NCBI GenBank assembly: GCA_964650525.1
Contig: CAZYUA010000016.1
Span: forward strand, 29,994-93,993
Direction of reading: 5' to 3'
Source of the DNA: UBA1413 sp964650525
GTDB lineage: Bacteria; Bacteroidota; Bacteroidia; Bacteroidales; Prolixibacteraceae
DNA: 64,000 bases
Shown here: positions 43,319 to 52,900 of the stretch, one piece after another
How positions within the stretch are numbered: the first letter of the stretch is position 1
Layout: the number at the start of each line of letters is the position of its first letter
Notes under the pieces: model-generated
Database searches by the model: none
Seen by the model: only the letters and a program-made list of their open reading frames with translations
Told to the model about the DNA's origin: nothing
Translations under genes and position numbers: made by a program

Positions 43319-43937
43319 CGTCTGTGATGATTTGAACGGGTATCAGCGGGATGAAATCAGGGTTGAATTTTTTGCGGTGTAATTCTGCGGCTCCCTTGAA
43401 GCGGATGGTTTGTCCGGGACGGAGTTGCGGAACCTTCTTTGCGATAATTTCTTGTTTCACCCGTTTGTTGATTTCCACCGATACCTGGTTAAAGTCCATC
43501 ATGTTCAGGAATCCGTTGATGTCGACCATTCCGGAGCCATCGCGCACCGCATTTCCGAAAACATACAACGTTGCCAGCCGGGCATGGGTGCCGGAACCAG
43601 TCGAGATCACCACGTTTTCGCTGGTTATCGTGTCGATAACACCGGATCCCTTCACGAAAAAGTAGTAGGTACTGCTGATGCCCAGGCTATGGCCATGGCT
43701 GTTGAAAGCTGCGTCCGGATTCGATCTGAGCTGTTCAGCCAGGAGGGAAATGTCGGTGGCATTGTCGATGCAAAGAGGAAGTTTATTTTCCCAGAAATCG
43801 GCCACATAGGATTTTGCGTCGAAAGCACCGGATAGCCGGCCCTGGTTAGAGTCTTCCAGTCTCCGGATATCGAGGGAGAGGTACAGCACCAGAAGGAAGG
43901 AGAGGAAGGCCAGGAATATTTTCCACCATTTTTTCAT
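43302..43937 (-). CDS. DUF2291 family periplasmic protein of the sugar ABC operon
   Basis: 211 residues. An N-terminal signal-anchor (MKKWWKIFLAFLSFLLVLYLSL) precedes a periplasmic domain with YVADFWENKLP, SGTHARLATLYVFGNAVRDGSG and a C-terminal OB-like stretch (RPGQTIRFKGAAEL, IPVQII). DUF2291 genes are known neighbours of ribose-type ABC importers, but their role is unknown. Here it sits between the binding protein and the ATPase, 6 bases from the former and overlapping the latter. A helper of the importer, perhaps assisting binding protein docking, is a guess. Confidence 0.82.
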   Translation of the reverse strand: MKKWWKIFLAFLSFLLVLYLSLDIRRLEDSNQGRLSGAFDAKSYVADFWENKLPLCIDNATDISLLAEQLRSNPDAAFNSHGHSLGISSTYYFFVKGSGVIDTITSENVVISTGSGTHARLATLYVFGNAVRDGSGMVDINGFLNMMDFNQVSVEINKRVKQEIIAKKVPQLRPGQTIRFKGAAELHRKKFNPDFIPLIPVQIITDDGPNP

Positions 43938-43943
43938 AGAAGG

Positions 43944-44888
43944 TCAGGGTTTGAGGTTCAGGTATTCGCTGACGTTGGCAGGGTTCACGAGTTCGACTTC
44001 TACGGGGGTTCTGGTGTCGAAGTTCCGGCGGCCTCTTATGAATTCGTCGGCGAGGACGGCAGACTGGCGGGCCATGAGGACGGGGAATTGCATCACGGTA
44101 GCTTCGATTTTTCCGGTGGCGATAGCCTGGATGGCATCGTCGGAGCCATCGAAGCCAAAAACCTTTATTTTTCCGGCTTTTCCGGCAGAGAGGATCGCCT
44201 GGTAAGCACCCAGGGCCATGGCGTCGTTACCGCAGAAAACGGCGTCTATATCCGGTTGGGCCTGCATGATGGATTCCATAACCTCCATGGCTTTGTTACG
44301 GTCGAAATCGGCACTTTGCCGCGCTACCATCTTGAGTCCTGGAAATTCATCCACAACACTGTGAAATCCGTTGGAGCGGTTCCATGTATTGTTGTCGCCC
44401 ACAATACCGAGGATTTCCACATAGTTGCCTTGCTGGTTCATGCTTTTCACGAAGTACTGTCCCAGCTTAACGCAGCCTGTGAAGTTGTCGGAAAGCAACT
44501 GGGTGGTAGCCGCATCGCGGGAGTTGATTTCGCGGTCCATGCAAAAGGTGGGGATACCGGCCTCTTTAGCCCTCACGACATTGCGTACTGAGCCTTCTGC
44601 ATCGGTGGGGTTGAAAAGAACAGCCTGGTAGCCCATAGCGATAAGGTTGTCGAAATGTTCAGCTTCACGGGCGGAGTTGTTCTGGGAGTCGAAAATGACT
44701 GCCTGGTAACCCAGTTCGCGGGCCTTTCCGGCGGCTGATTCGCCCAGTACGACAAACCAGGGATTGTTCAGCGTGGAGATGACGACGGCGATTTTCCCGG
44801 GGTCCTGTTTTTGGCGGTGGGTGCAGGCACCCATCAGGGAAGGAAGAACCAGAGAGAACAGCAGCAAGCGGAAAAGGATTCTGGGCAT
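43944..44888 (-). CDS. Sugar-binding lipoprotein of the CUT2 ABC importer
   Basis: 314 residues, RbsB-like periplasmic-binding fold. MPRILFRLLLFSLVLPSLMGAC ends in a lipobox-like Cys, so the protein is probably lipid-anchored rather than free. The mature part starts KIAVVISTLNNPWFVVLGESA, typical of ribose/galactose-type binders. Ligand-contacting positions are visible as NNPWF, CMDREINSRDA, GDNNTWNR and FGFDGSDDA. The extra NTWNR and FCMDRE segments resemble binders of pentoses and polyols. It is followed 6 bases later by the DUF2291 gene. Confidence 0.92.
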   Translation of the reverse strand: MPRILFRLLLFSLVLPSLMGACTHRQKQDPGKIAVVISTLNNPWFVVLGESAAGKARELGYQAVIFDSQNNSAREAEHFDNLIAMGYQAVLFNPTDAEGSVRNVVRAKEAGIPTFCMDREINSRDAATTQLLSDNFTGCVKLGQYFVKSMNQQGNYVEILGIVGDNNTWNRSNGFHSVVDEFPGLKMVARQSADFDRNKAMEVMESIMQAQPDIDAVFCGNDAMALGAYQAILSAGKAGKIKVFGFDGSDDAIQAIATGKIEATVMQFPVLMARQSAVLADEFIRGRRNFDTRTPVEVELVNPANVSEYLNLKP

Positions 44889-44945
44889 AGCGGCTACATA
44901 TCAGCGATATACTACAAGAAAGATGTGTTAACAGGTTCGGTGTGT

Positions 44946-45908
44946 TTAACCGGTGAAGTTCAGCAGTGCCAGGGCTTTTTCGAGAAGCCCCTGTGGTGAG
45001 AGTCCGTAATGGGTGAAGATGTCGCTTTGCGAACCGGTGACGGTATCCTGGTCGGGAATACCGGTTTTGGCAAATGGTACGAAGAGTCGGTTTTCCATGA
45101 GGAAGGAGGCGCAGGCTTCGCCCAGTCCGCCGTGAAGGCTGTGTTCTTCAGCGGTGATGATGGCGCGGCACTCCCGGGCTGCACGGGTGAGGGTTTCCGT
45201 ATCGAGGGGGCGGAGGGTATGCATGCTGACCACCCTGGCAGCGATGTTCCGGCTGTGGAGCAGGCGGGCAGCCCCGACGGCAGGGGCCACAGTTTCGCCG
45301 CAGGCAATGATAGCCACGTCGGCACCTTCGAGGATCAGGGATGCTTTACCCGGCTCAAAAGGATCGCCGGGTGCATGGAGGTGGGGCATCGGTTTTTTAC
45401 CCAGTTTCAGGAAGCAGGGCAGGGAAGAGGCGGCAGCTGCCCTGACGGCCCCGCGGGTTTCGAAATTGTCGGCAGGTACCATGATGACCACGCCGGGGAT
45501 AGCCCGCAGGGCTGCCACATCGTGCAGGGAATGGTGGGTGGAACCCAAAGCCCCGTAACTGACACCGGCACTGATCCCCACCAGGGTGACCGGAAATCCG
45601 GAGTAGGCAACGTCGTTTTTGATTTGCTCCAGGGCCCGGGTGGCCAGGAAACAGGCCGGAGAAACGGCAAATACCCTTTTACCGGTGGAGGCCAAACCTG
45701 CTGCCACACCTACAAGGTTTTGTTCGGCAATCCCCACCTCTACCAGCTGGCCGGGAAACCGCTCCGCAAAGGGAACCAGTTTCCCCGATCCACGGGAATC
45801 GCTGGTCACCACCAGAAGGTCCGGATCGGTCTCTGCCAGTTCCATCAGGGTTTCAGCAAAAACCTCCAGGTTGGTTTTCCCGACGATAGGCGGTTCGGTA
45901 CGGTTCAT
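44946..45908 (-). CDS. Split transketolase, C-terminal subunit
   Basis: 320 residues: pyrimidine-binding (Pyr) domain and C-terminal transketolase domain (NLEVFAETLMELAETDPDLLVVTSD, GIAEQNLVGVAAGLAST with the activating Glu, GVSYGALGSTHHSLHDVAALRAIPG, GLGEACASFLME). It needs the N-terminal subunit (45964-46803) to make a complete TPP enzyme. Split transketolases occur in several pathways, including the D-apulose-4-phosphate transketolase AptAB and sulfosugar transketolases. The operon with a kinase and an isomerase favours the former. Fifty-five bases separate it from the N-subunit gene. Confidence 0.9.
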   Translation of the reverse strand: MNRTEPPIVGKTNLEVFAETLMELAETDPDLLVVTSDSRGSGKLVPFAERFPGQLVEVGIAEQNLVGVAAGLASTGKRVFAVSPACFLATRALEQIKNDVAYSGFPVTLVGISAGVSYGALGSTHHSLHDVAALRAIPGVVIMVPADNFETRGAVRAAAASSLPCFLKLGKKPMPHLHAPGDPFEPGKASLILEGADVAIIACGETVAPAVGAARLLHSRNIAARVVSMHTLRPLDTETLTRAARECRAIITAEEHSLHGGLGEACASFLMENRLFVPFAKTGIPDQDTVTGSQSDIFTHYGLSPQGLLEKALALLNFTG

Positions 45909-45963
45909 TATGATACACTGTTTTTTATGGTTTTTATTATTGTAATTCGTTTATTAGAAGCTA

Positions 45964-46803
45964 TTAACGGGATAATACTTCAAGCAGGGCGTGAAGTTCC
46001 CGGATAGCGGTTTCATACTCGTCGTCGGAAGGAACGCTATGATGCCATTTTTTTTGGTCTTCCATGAAGCTGACCCCTTTTCCCTTGATGGTGTCAGCGA
46101 TGATCAGAGAAGGTTTTCCCGGTTTCAGGGGTGCCTGGTTGAGCATAACCCGGAGGGAAGAGATATCGTGGCCGTCGACTCTTTCCACGTTCCAGCCGAA
46201 AGCACGGAATTTGTCGTCTATGGGGTGGGGGCTGCAAACTTCGGCAGTCCTTCCGGAGATCTGAAGCGTATTGTGGTCGAGGATGGCTGTCAGTTGGTCG
46301 AGGTGGTAATGGGCGGCAAACATGGCGGCTTCCCAGTTGGAGCCTTCAGCCAGTTCTCCGTCACCCAGGAGGGTGAACACCCGGAAGGAGGCTCCTGTTT
46401 TACGGGCACCGAGAGCAATGCCTGCGCTGATGGAGAGTCCGTGTCCGAGGGCTCCGGTGTTACATTCGATGCCCCTGACCTTGCGGGTGGGATGCCCGAC
46501 ATAGGGAGACTGATAGCTGCCCAGGGTCTCCAAATCCTTTTCCGGAAAGAACCCCCGGTCGGCCAGGACTACGTATAAGGCTTCCACCGAATGGCCTTTG
46601 CTCTGTATGTACCGGTCGCGGTCCGGGTGGTCAGCCGTTTCGGGTGAGATGTTCAGTACATCGTTATACAGGACATTGAGGATATCGATACAGGAGAGAT
46701 CGCCGCCTGTATGGCCGGCGCGGGCCATCCGGATGTATTTCAGGATGGCCAGCCTGTACCGGACCGATTTCATCTCCAGTTCTCTGTCGGTGAGCCGCTC
46801 CAT
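45964..46803 (-). CDS. Split transketolase, N-terminal (TPP-binding) subunit
   Basis: 279 residues containing only the PP domain of transketolase. The TPP motif is GDGELAEGSNWEAAMFAAHY...LDHN, and GHTGGDLSCIDIL and SKGHSVEALYVVLADRG supply the conserved active-site histidines. YVGHPTRKVRGIECNTGALGHGL is the family middle. It starts 2 bases after the isomerase stop, so the two are translationally coupled. Together with 44946-45908 it would transfer a two-carbon ketol unit. The housekeeping transketolase is expected to be a fused gene elsewhere in the genome, so this pair looks pathway-specific. Confidence 0.9.
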   Translation of the reverse strand: MERLTDRELEMKSVRYRLAILKYIRMARAGHTGGDLSCIDILNVLYNDVLNISPETADHPDRDRYIQSKGHSVEALYVVLADRGFFPEKDLETLGSYQSPYVGHPTRKVRGIECNTGALGHGLSISAGIALGARKTGASFRVFTLLGDGELAEGSNWEAAMFAAHYHLDQLTAILDHNTLQISGRTAEVCSPHPIDDKFRAFGWNVERVDGHDISSLRVMLNQAPLKPGKPSLIIADTIKGKGVSFMEDQKKWHHSVPSDDEYETAIRELHALLEVLSR

Positions 46804-46805
46804 GG

Positions 46806-48227
46806 TTATTCGGCATCATGATGGTACACTTCCCATCCCAGATAGTTGCCAATGGCTTCCTCCAGGATTCCGGCCACCTTTCCCCTGACCATGGCCACAT
46901 GATGTTCGTATCCGAATTTACACAGGTGTTTCATCAGTTTCTGCAGGTGGTTGATTTCGCAAACCGCAATGCCTCCGTCCATGCCGTAAGGGTCGGCTGT
47001 GATGGCCCCTTCTCCCAGGTAGGAGCGGATGGTTCCCCGGGTGTCGTCGGTGGAGATCCGGAAGTAGGTCATAGGTCCCGGGGAGACCACCCCCTTGATG
47101 GCGCCGAAGGTGTCTTCGCTTCCCAGCACGGTGCCAAGGACGTCGAGGCTGCCGATGGAGATGTCATTCGCAAAGAACGACCGGGGATAGTTGCTGCAGT
47201 GGGTGCATACTACTTTGTTGCGGTCTTCGGCAAAGTTGTTGTTCCAGTCGAGGAGTGCTGACGGGCTGCCGGCAGCCAATGCCAGGGCGACCATGGAGAT
47301 GGCGCCTGCAATGTCGACTTCGCAGGCTGAAGGCATCAGTTTTTCACCCATCATACTCATGGTCACGCAGGCGGCACATCCGAAGTTTTTTTCGATGTTC
47401 TCCCAGCATTGGATGGCAGAAGCCTGGATGTCGTTGTCCCGGATCCAGTTTTCCACCGCCAGCCCGAAACGGGCCTGGCGCGCAATTTTCTCCCCGCTAA
47501 CGATGCCGCAACTGCCGTAATCCCTGATTTCCTGAACACGGGAGCGTACGGCAGGGTCGTGATCGGAGATCTTTCCTGCTGCGGCCAGTATCTCTGACAG
47601 GTCTACGGGGATGACCGTGATGCCGTATTTCTGCAGCAGTTTCTCGCTGGCCCGCATGGTCTGGAACCCGGCGGGACGGGTGCCGATGGCCCCGACACGC
47701 AGGTTCTTCAATCCTTTGACCACCCGGCATACAGCGGCAAACTGGCGGAGATCTGCCGTGAGATGCTCACTGTCGAGGCTATACGTGTGGTAATACGTAT
47801 CGGTGAACCGGATTCCGTACTGGAGGAGGTTGTTGCAAACCGATAGTTTACCGCAGAAAGCATCCCTGCGGCTGTTGACATCGACCTTGTCGTTTTCGTC
47901 GTCGCAGGCCTGTACCAGCACTGGGACCTTCAGTCCGGAGAGATGGACAGAGTTCACTACCCCCTGTTCATCCCCGAAATTGGGGAGAACCACCAGGATT
48001 CCCTCAATCCGGTCTTTATGTTGTCTGAAAAGAGCAGCGCATTTGACCGCATCGGCATATCCCTCAATATTGCCTGTGGGTGTCTCCTCCGCAGGGAGGA
48101 TGACATAGTCAAATCCCAGGTCATCGAGTTTTTGGAGGAATTTTTTCCGGGCTTCCACTGCCAGCCTGAAATTGAAAATGTTACGGGTGGAAATGATCAC
48201 CCCGAAAGTTTGTTTTTGTTTGTTCAT
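46806..48227 (-). CDS. L-fucose/L-arabinose isomerase-family sugar isomerase
   Basis: 473 residues from the ATG at 48227 (MNKQKQTFGVIISTRN); the frame is open eight codons further. COG2407-like fold: FGVIISTRNIFNFRLA, LVVLPNFGDEQGV, RVGAIGTRPAGFQTMR, CWENIEKNFGCAACVTMSMM, and the metal/catalytic acids in MPSACEVDIAGAIS. It interconverts an aldose and ketose. It lies between the kinase and split-transketolase genes, so the expected product is the ketose that the kinase phosphorylates. It is not closely recognisable as FucI, AraA or RhaA, and the substrate is open; D-apiose is the working idea. Confidence 0.85.
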   Translation of the reverse strand: MNKQKQTFGVIISTRNIFNFRLAVEARKKFLQKLDDLGFDYVILPAEETPTGNIEGYADAVKCAALFRQHKDRIEGILVVLPNFGDEQGVVNSVHLSGLKVPVLVQACDDENDKVDVNSRRDAFCGKLSVCNNLLQYGIRFTDTYYHTYSLDSEHLTADLRQFAAVCRVVKGLKNLRVGAIGTRPAGFQTMRASEKLLQKYGITVIPVDLSEILAAAGKISDHDPAVRSRVQEIRDYGSCGIVSGEKIARQARFGLAVENWIRDNDIQASAIQCWENIEKNFGCAACVTMSMMGEKLMPSACEVDIAGAISMVALALAAGSPSALLDWNNNFAEDRNKVVCTHCSNYPRSFFANDISIGSLDVLGTVLGSEDTFGAIKGVVSPGPMTYFRISTDDTRGTIRSYLGEGAITADPYGMDGGIAVCEINHLQKLMKHLCKFGYEHHVAMVRGKVAGILEEAIGNYLGWEVYHHDAE

Positions 48228-48276
48228 ATAGTGTAATTCTTGAGATACCAAAAACGGATTGTGAAGGCGCGTGCGG

Positions 48277-49800
48277 CTAAAGATAGCGATTTTCCTTATT
48301 ACTGGTTATAGCAGCCGGCTGCCAGCGGGTTCTGGCCACAGCCTGGTACCAGCCTTCACAGAGTTTCCGGCTGGCCTCTGCACGCATAGCCGGGTAGTAG
48401 GTTGAATCGGCCTGATAGAGGGTCTGGATCTCCTCTCTGTTTTTCCAGAACCCGGTAGCCATGCCGGCAGCAAATGCTGCTCCGAGTGCAGAGATCTCGC
48501 CGATGGCAGGGCGTTTGACCTCATGATTGAGCAGATCAGCCAGGAACTGCATCAGAAAGCGGTTTTCAGTAGGGCCTCCGTCTACGCGGAGTTCGCGAAG
48601 GCTGACAGTACCCGGTTTCTCCATCAGGTCGGTGAGGTCTTTGACCTGGTAAGCGATGCTTTCGAGTGCGGCCCTGACAATGTGTGCCCGGTTGGTATTC
48701 CGGGCCATTCCTGAGATGGTGGCGCGGGCATGATTATCCCAGTGGGGGGCGCCCAGTCCGACAAAGGCGGGGACCAGGTAGACGCCGTTATTTCCCTCCA
48801 CCGACCGGGCCAGTTCTTCGGTTTCGGCTGCTGAGGCGATGAGGCCGAGTTCGTTTTTGAGCCAGCTGATGGTGTCGCCGGTACAGTGGATATTTCCTTC
48901 AAATACGAAGGCCACTTCGTCGCGGCATCCGTAACCAATGGATGTTACCAGTCCCTGCGGGGCAGTCAGGGGCTTGGCTCCGGTATGGATCATGATCGAA
49001 GATCCGGTTCCGAAGGTGGCTTTGGCCATTCCCGGCAGGAAACAATTCTGGCCAAAGAAGGCTGCGTGCGAATCGCCTGTGAGTCCGGCAATAGGCACCC
49101 CCGGGAGAATCGATTCATGGGTATACCCCACTACTTCATCGCTGAAATGAACCTCGGGCAGAAGCGTGGGGGACAACCCGAACAGGTCTAGTAATTCTTC
49201 ATCCCACGTGAGGGTATGAAGGTTGAAAAGCATGGTGCGGCAGGCATTGGTGGTGTCGGTGGCATGGACTTTGCCTCCGGTGAGTTTCCATACCAACCAG
49301 CTGTCCATGGTTCCCAGCAGTAAATCGCCCTTCTCTGCTTTTTCCCGGGCACCGGGCGTATGATCCAGAATCCACCGGAATTTGCCGGCAGAAAAATAAG
49401 GATCTGCCAGTAATCCCGTTTTTTTATGGATCATGGGTTCCAGTCCTTTTTCTTTCAGCTGGTTGCAGAAATCCTTCCCCCGCTGGCATTGCCATACCGC
49501 AGCCGGGGCTATAGGGCTTCCCGTGGTCCGGTCCCACACGATCGAGGTCTCCCGCTGGTTGGTGATAGCCAGGGCTTCGACCTCCCCGGCATCAACAGAG
49601 ATGTCCAGCATGATTTTGCGGATACCCAGCAGTACATTGCTGAAAATCTCCTCACCGTCGTGTTCCACGAATCCCGGCTGCGGGTAGTATTGGCGGTGGG
49701 GAATCGTTACCTTCCCCACCAGTCCGGCCTTGTGGCTGAAGAGCATTACCTTCGAGGCCGAAGTACTCTGATCGATAGCCAGAATATATTTTTTACTCAT
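48277..49800 (-). CDS. FGGY-family carbohydrate kinase (glycerol-kinase-like)
   Basis: 507 residues from the ATG at 49800 (MSKKYILAIDQSTSASK); ten further open codons lie upstream. ATPase motif 1 is AIDQSTSASKVMLF, then TNQRETSIVWDRTTG and AAVWQCQRG, strongly like glycerol kinase. The catalytic base is Asp in LTGDSHAAFFGQ; in GlpK this segment reads GDQQAA. MAKATFGTGSSIMIHTG is the second ATP motif. The departures from GlpK at the substrate pocket and the operon context argue for a ketose substrate (proposed: apulose), not glycerol. It lies 49 bases before the isomerase gene. Confidence 0.87.
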   Translation of the reverse strand: MSKKYILAIDQSTSASKVMLFSHKAGLVGKVTIPHRQYYPQPGFVEHDGEEIFSNVLLGIRKIMLDISVDAGEVEALAITNQRETSIVWDRTTGSPIAPAAVWQCQRGKDFCNQLKEKGLEPMIHKKTGLLADPYFSAGKFRWILDHTPGAREKAEKGDLLLGTMDSWLVWKLTGGKVHATDTTNACRTMLFNLHTLTWDEELLDLFGLSPTLLPEVHFSDEVVGYTHESILPGVPIAGLTGDSHAAFFGQNCFLPGMAKATFGTGSSIMIHTGAKPLTAPQGLVTSIGYGCRDEVAFVFEGNIHCTGDTISWLKNELGLIASAAETEELARSVEGNNGVYLVPAFVGLGAPHWDNHARATISGMARNTNRAHIVRAALESIAYQVKDLTDLMEKPGTVSLRELRVDGGPTENRFLMQFLADLLNHEVKRPAIGEISALGAAFAAGMATGFWKNREEIQTLYQADSTYYPAMRAEASRKLCEGWYQAVARTRWQPAAITSNKENRYL

Positions 49801-49938
49801 TTGTTGGATCTTTTTGTTGGGTTGGTTCATTCCCTGAAACAGATGGTTTGTCTGCCGGTTTGCTGATGGCGTTGAGCATCTTCTCAGTCGGGATGAATCG
49901 TAATCGGGTACAGAAATAAAGTTGCTAACGTGTCTGAT

Positions 49939-52900
49939 TTACCGGTCACGTGCTGCGGTAATGACCGGCGGTTCCAGGAATCCAAAGGGTATATGATGGT
50001 AGTTGTCGTTCCATAGCCGCAGATTGGGATTGGTTTTCCGGAGGTCGTACCAGTTGGGGTCTCCGGCAGGTTCGGGAAAGCCTCCGGCGCCGGTGAAACT
50101 GTCCGGTCCGACCCTGATCAGCTCGCCCCCCGGATGATGATGGGGACCCAAAAGGTTTCTCAGTGAATTGACAAGGGTGACCTTCAGCTCATTCGTGCCT
50201 GTGTGGAGATAACCGGTGATATCGGTGCGGAAGGGCGACCACACCAGGGTGTCGATGACCTTGCCGTTCAGTTCCACGATGGTTACGACTGCCTCGAGCC
50301 CGGGAAACTCAAGGTAATACCGGGAATTACCGGACTGACCATTCCAGGTGAATGCCTGGGCCAGTTCAAAAGCTCCGGCATAGAAGGGATATCCTTCTGT
50401 GGCAAGGTCTCCAGAAAACAGGGGTGTTTCGTCTGTCACAGAAAAAGACCGGGACCGGTGAACCGGTTTTTTCACCATGTCGGGTGATTGGTTCCGCTGG
50501 CTGTCCGTAAGGGTTTCCGTATCCTGTGCTTTCACGGCGAAATCGCCTGCCAGGTATATGCTTTCAATTTCAGTGCCGATCCTTCGTTCGGGATTGGCGT
50601 TCACGGGATCGGGGCACCTGAAATCCAGGTCCAGGCGAAAGATGTTGGTCCCTTTTTTCAGGTATTCCTGGATGGGTGTGGTCCGGAAGGAGCGGTCGAT
50701 CAGGAAGCTGCTGTCGCTGAAGAGCACCGGAACAGAGTTTACCTGGATTTGCTGATACAGGAAAGGCTGTTCGACGACGAGGAGGGCTTTGCCGGGGATG
50801 GATTCCAGGGAGCTGTTGAATTGCAAGGCCAGAGGGCCGTTGTAGCGCTGGTCAGACAGCCGGCTGAAGATACCTGCCACAGGTTCCGGATCGCTGAAGC
50901 TACGACCGTTGTCGACGGAATAAGAGGCAAAATCGAGGGTCAGGAGATTGGGGTTCAGCCGTTTCCCTTTCCAGGAGGAAGCCAGTTCCAGGATAGGCCG
51001 GGTAGAGACCGGAAGGGAATAGGTGCCCCCGGTAATGGCTGCCTTACTTAGTTTGCCGGTGGTTATCCAGCAAGCTGACGATGGGGCCAGTTCAAGATCA
51101 AAGGATCCTTCCGCGTTGGGTTCCAGCTGAAAGCATTGTGCCGGAGAGGGATCCCACAAAACAGGATTATCGGGTTCGATGTCCATTTTCAGGGTAAACC
51201 GGATGGTTTCGGTGTGGGAAATGTTGGATAATAGTACCAGCCGGCCGCGGGAGGCTGACCGGTTCATGGTCCAGATGAAAGGACTTTTTTCTCCTGTAAT
51301 TGTCACCATGGGTTGAATCCAGAGGGGCAGCACCCTATGGACATTGGTTGGGCTTAGTTTAATCACACTGTTACTAAGCTGGCGTGCCAGGGATGGTTGG
51401 CTGATGCCGTCGAAGTACAGGGGTAGCCTGCCAGTACTGAAAACCAGGCCTCCCTGACGGATAAAGGCAGAAAGCAGTTCCCAGGTAGAGCGACGGATGC
51501 CAGTCATGCCAGGCAGAATTACAGCCTGGTAATCCATCGCCCCGATGTGAATACGGGCATTTTCAACGATGGCGGTATCTTCAAGGATTTGTTCTGCTCC
51601 CAGGTCGTAATCGTAGTGGCATTCCTGCAATGCCTGCATCAGGTTGTTCAGTTCTTCGGTATATCCGGGATCCTGTTGCGACTTGATGTACTCGCTTTCA
51701 AGGGGATGAATGACCAGGATTTGTGGAGAATAACGACCGGTTGTGGCAGCCAGGGCCAGGCGGCTGCAATAATTTTCGACAATGGGGTTATAATTCCAGT
51801 ATGGCTGATGATCGGAAAAAGTCGGCGGATAGTCCCGTTTGCGGGCTCCTTTAAGGCTGTACAGGGTGAGATGAGGAACGAAACGGTTTACTCCCAGCAC
51901 CGCCTGCCAGCCGGCGAGCCATTTCCGGTCTTCGAAATTCATGTTTTGTCCACTGATGCCAAAGATTTCCACCATCCGCTCCGGGATGTCGTACTGGTTG
52001 GCTGCACTGCTGAGACTTCGTGCGGTGTTCAATCGCCCTGAAATGGTAAGCCCCAGATTGTCGATACCCGGTTTTTGCATATTCCGGTAGTGAAGCATGG
52101 CATTGCCTATCCTGTCGCGGACTTTTTCGAGTCCCTCTTCACCCAGGAAGTGGCCGGAGAACTTCATGGAGTTCTGTTCGCAGAACTGTGCGATCTGCCG
52201 GGTAAAACTCTCCTCAAATAGGGTGGCCACAGCCTGGTAATACTGCAGCCTCACCTCGCGCCAGTTGTCTTTTTCTTCGAACAGGAGATGGAACTTATCG
52301 GCCAGGTCGTAGCCGAAAAGGCTGATGAATTTTTCCCTCAGGACGGGGGACCAGGAGAGTGTTCCCAGGTGGGGGGTCTTCCTGTCGAAATACCGGGCGT
52401 GGATGTGAGGTTCGTCGGAAAACATTTCGAGGTTTTTACGGCCTTGTGTTGGAGAAAACCGGTCGATATACGGCTGGTAGGCTGTCTTCAGGAATGCCTG
52501 CACCATTTCCGGGTTAAAAAGGTCGACATAGCAGGTGCCGTTGAAAAGGGGGTTCCCCAGGGAGGCGGTATGGGAGATGAAGAGGGTGGAGTCGTCTTCG
52601 CCCAGGATTTCAGAACCAGGAGGCAGAGGAGTTGTCTTCCGGATGCGGGCAAGGCACCGTGCCCTGAAGGTTTCATCCATGAGGGGAATGATCCCTCCCG
52701 CGTAGCCACTGGGCCATTTGTCCTCATCATAAAAACAGGCGTTCAACTGACACTTGCCGGCTGTTTCGACTGCCGCTTCCATCGATGCCCACCAGGCATC
52801 TCCGAGGAAGGGCGTGAGAAGACCCTCCCTGCTGTGCAGGTAAAAACCTCCGAGACCGGCATCCTTAAATCCTCTTACCTGCCGGCTGATCTCTTCAGGA

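Noticed and set aside
44946..46803. Split transketolase as part of a sulfoquinovose (sulfo-transketolase) pathway
   Set aside because: No sulfolactaldehyde reductase/dehydrogenase, sulfosugar isomerase or sulfonate exporter nearby, while an FGGY kinase is present, which that pathway does not use.
48277..49800. Glycerol kinase proper
   Set aside because: Overall motifs are GlpK-like, but substrate-side residues differ and no glycerol facilitator or glycerol-3-phosphate dehydrogenase adjoins; the operon points to a ketose.
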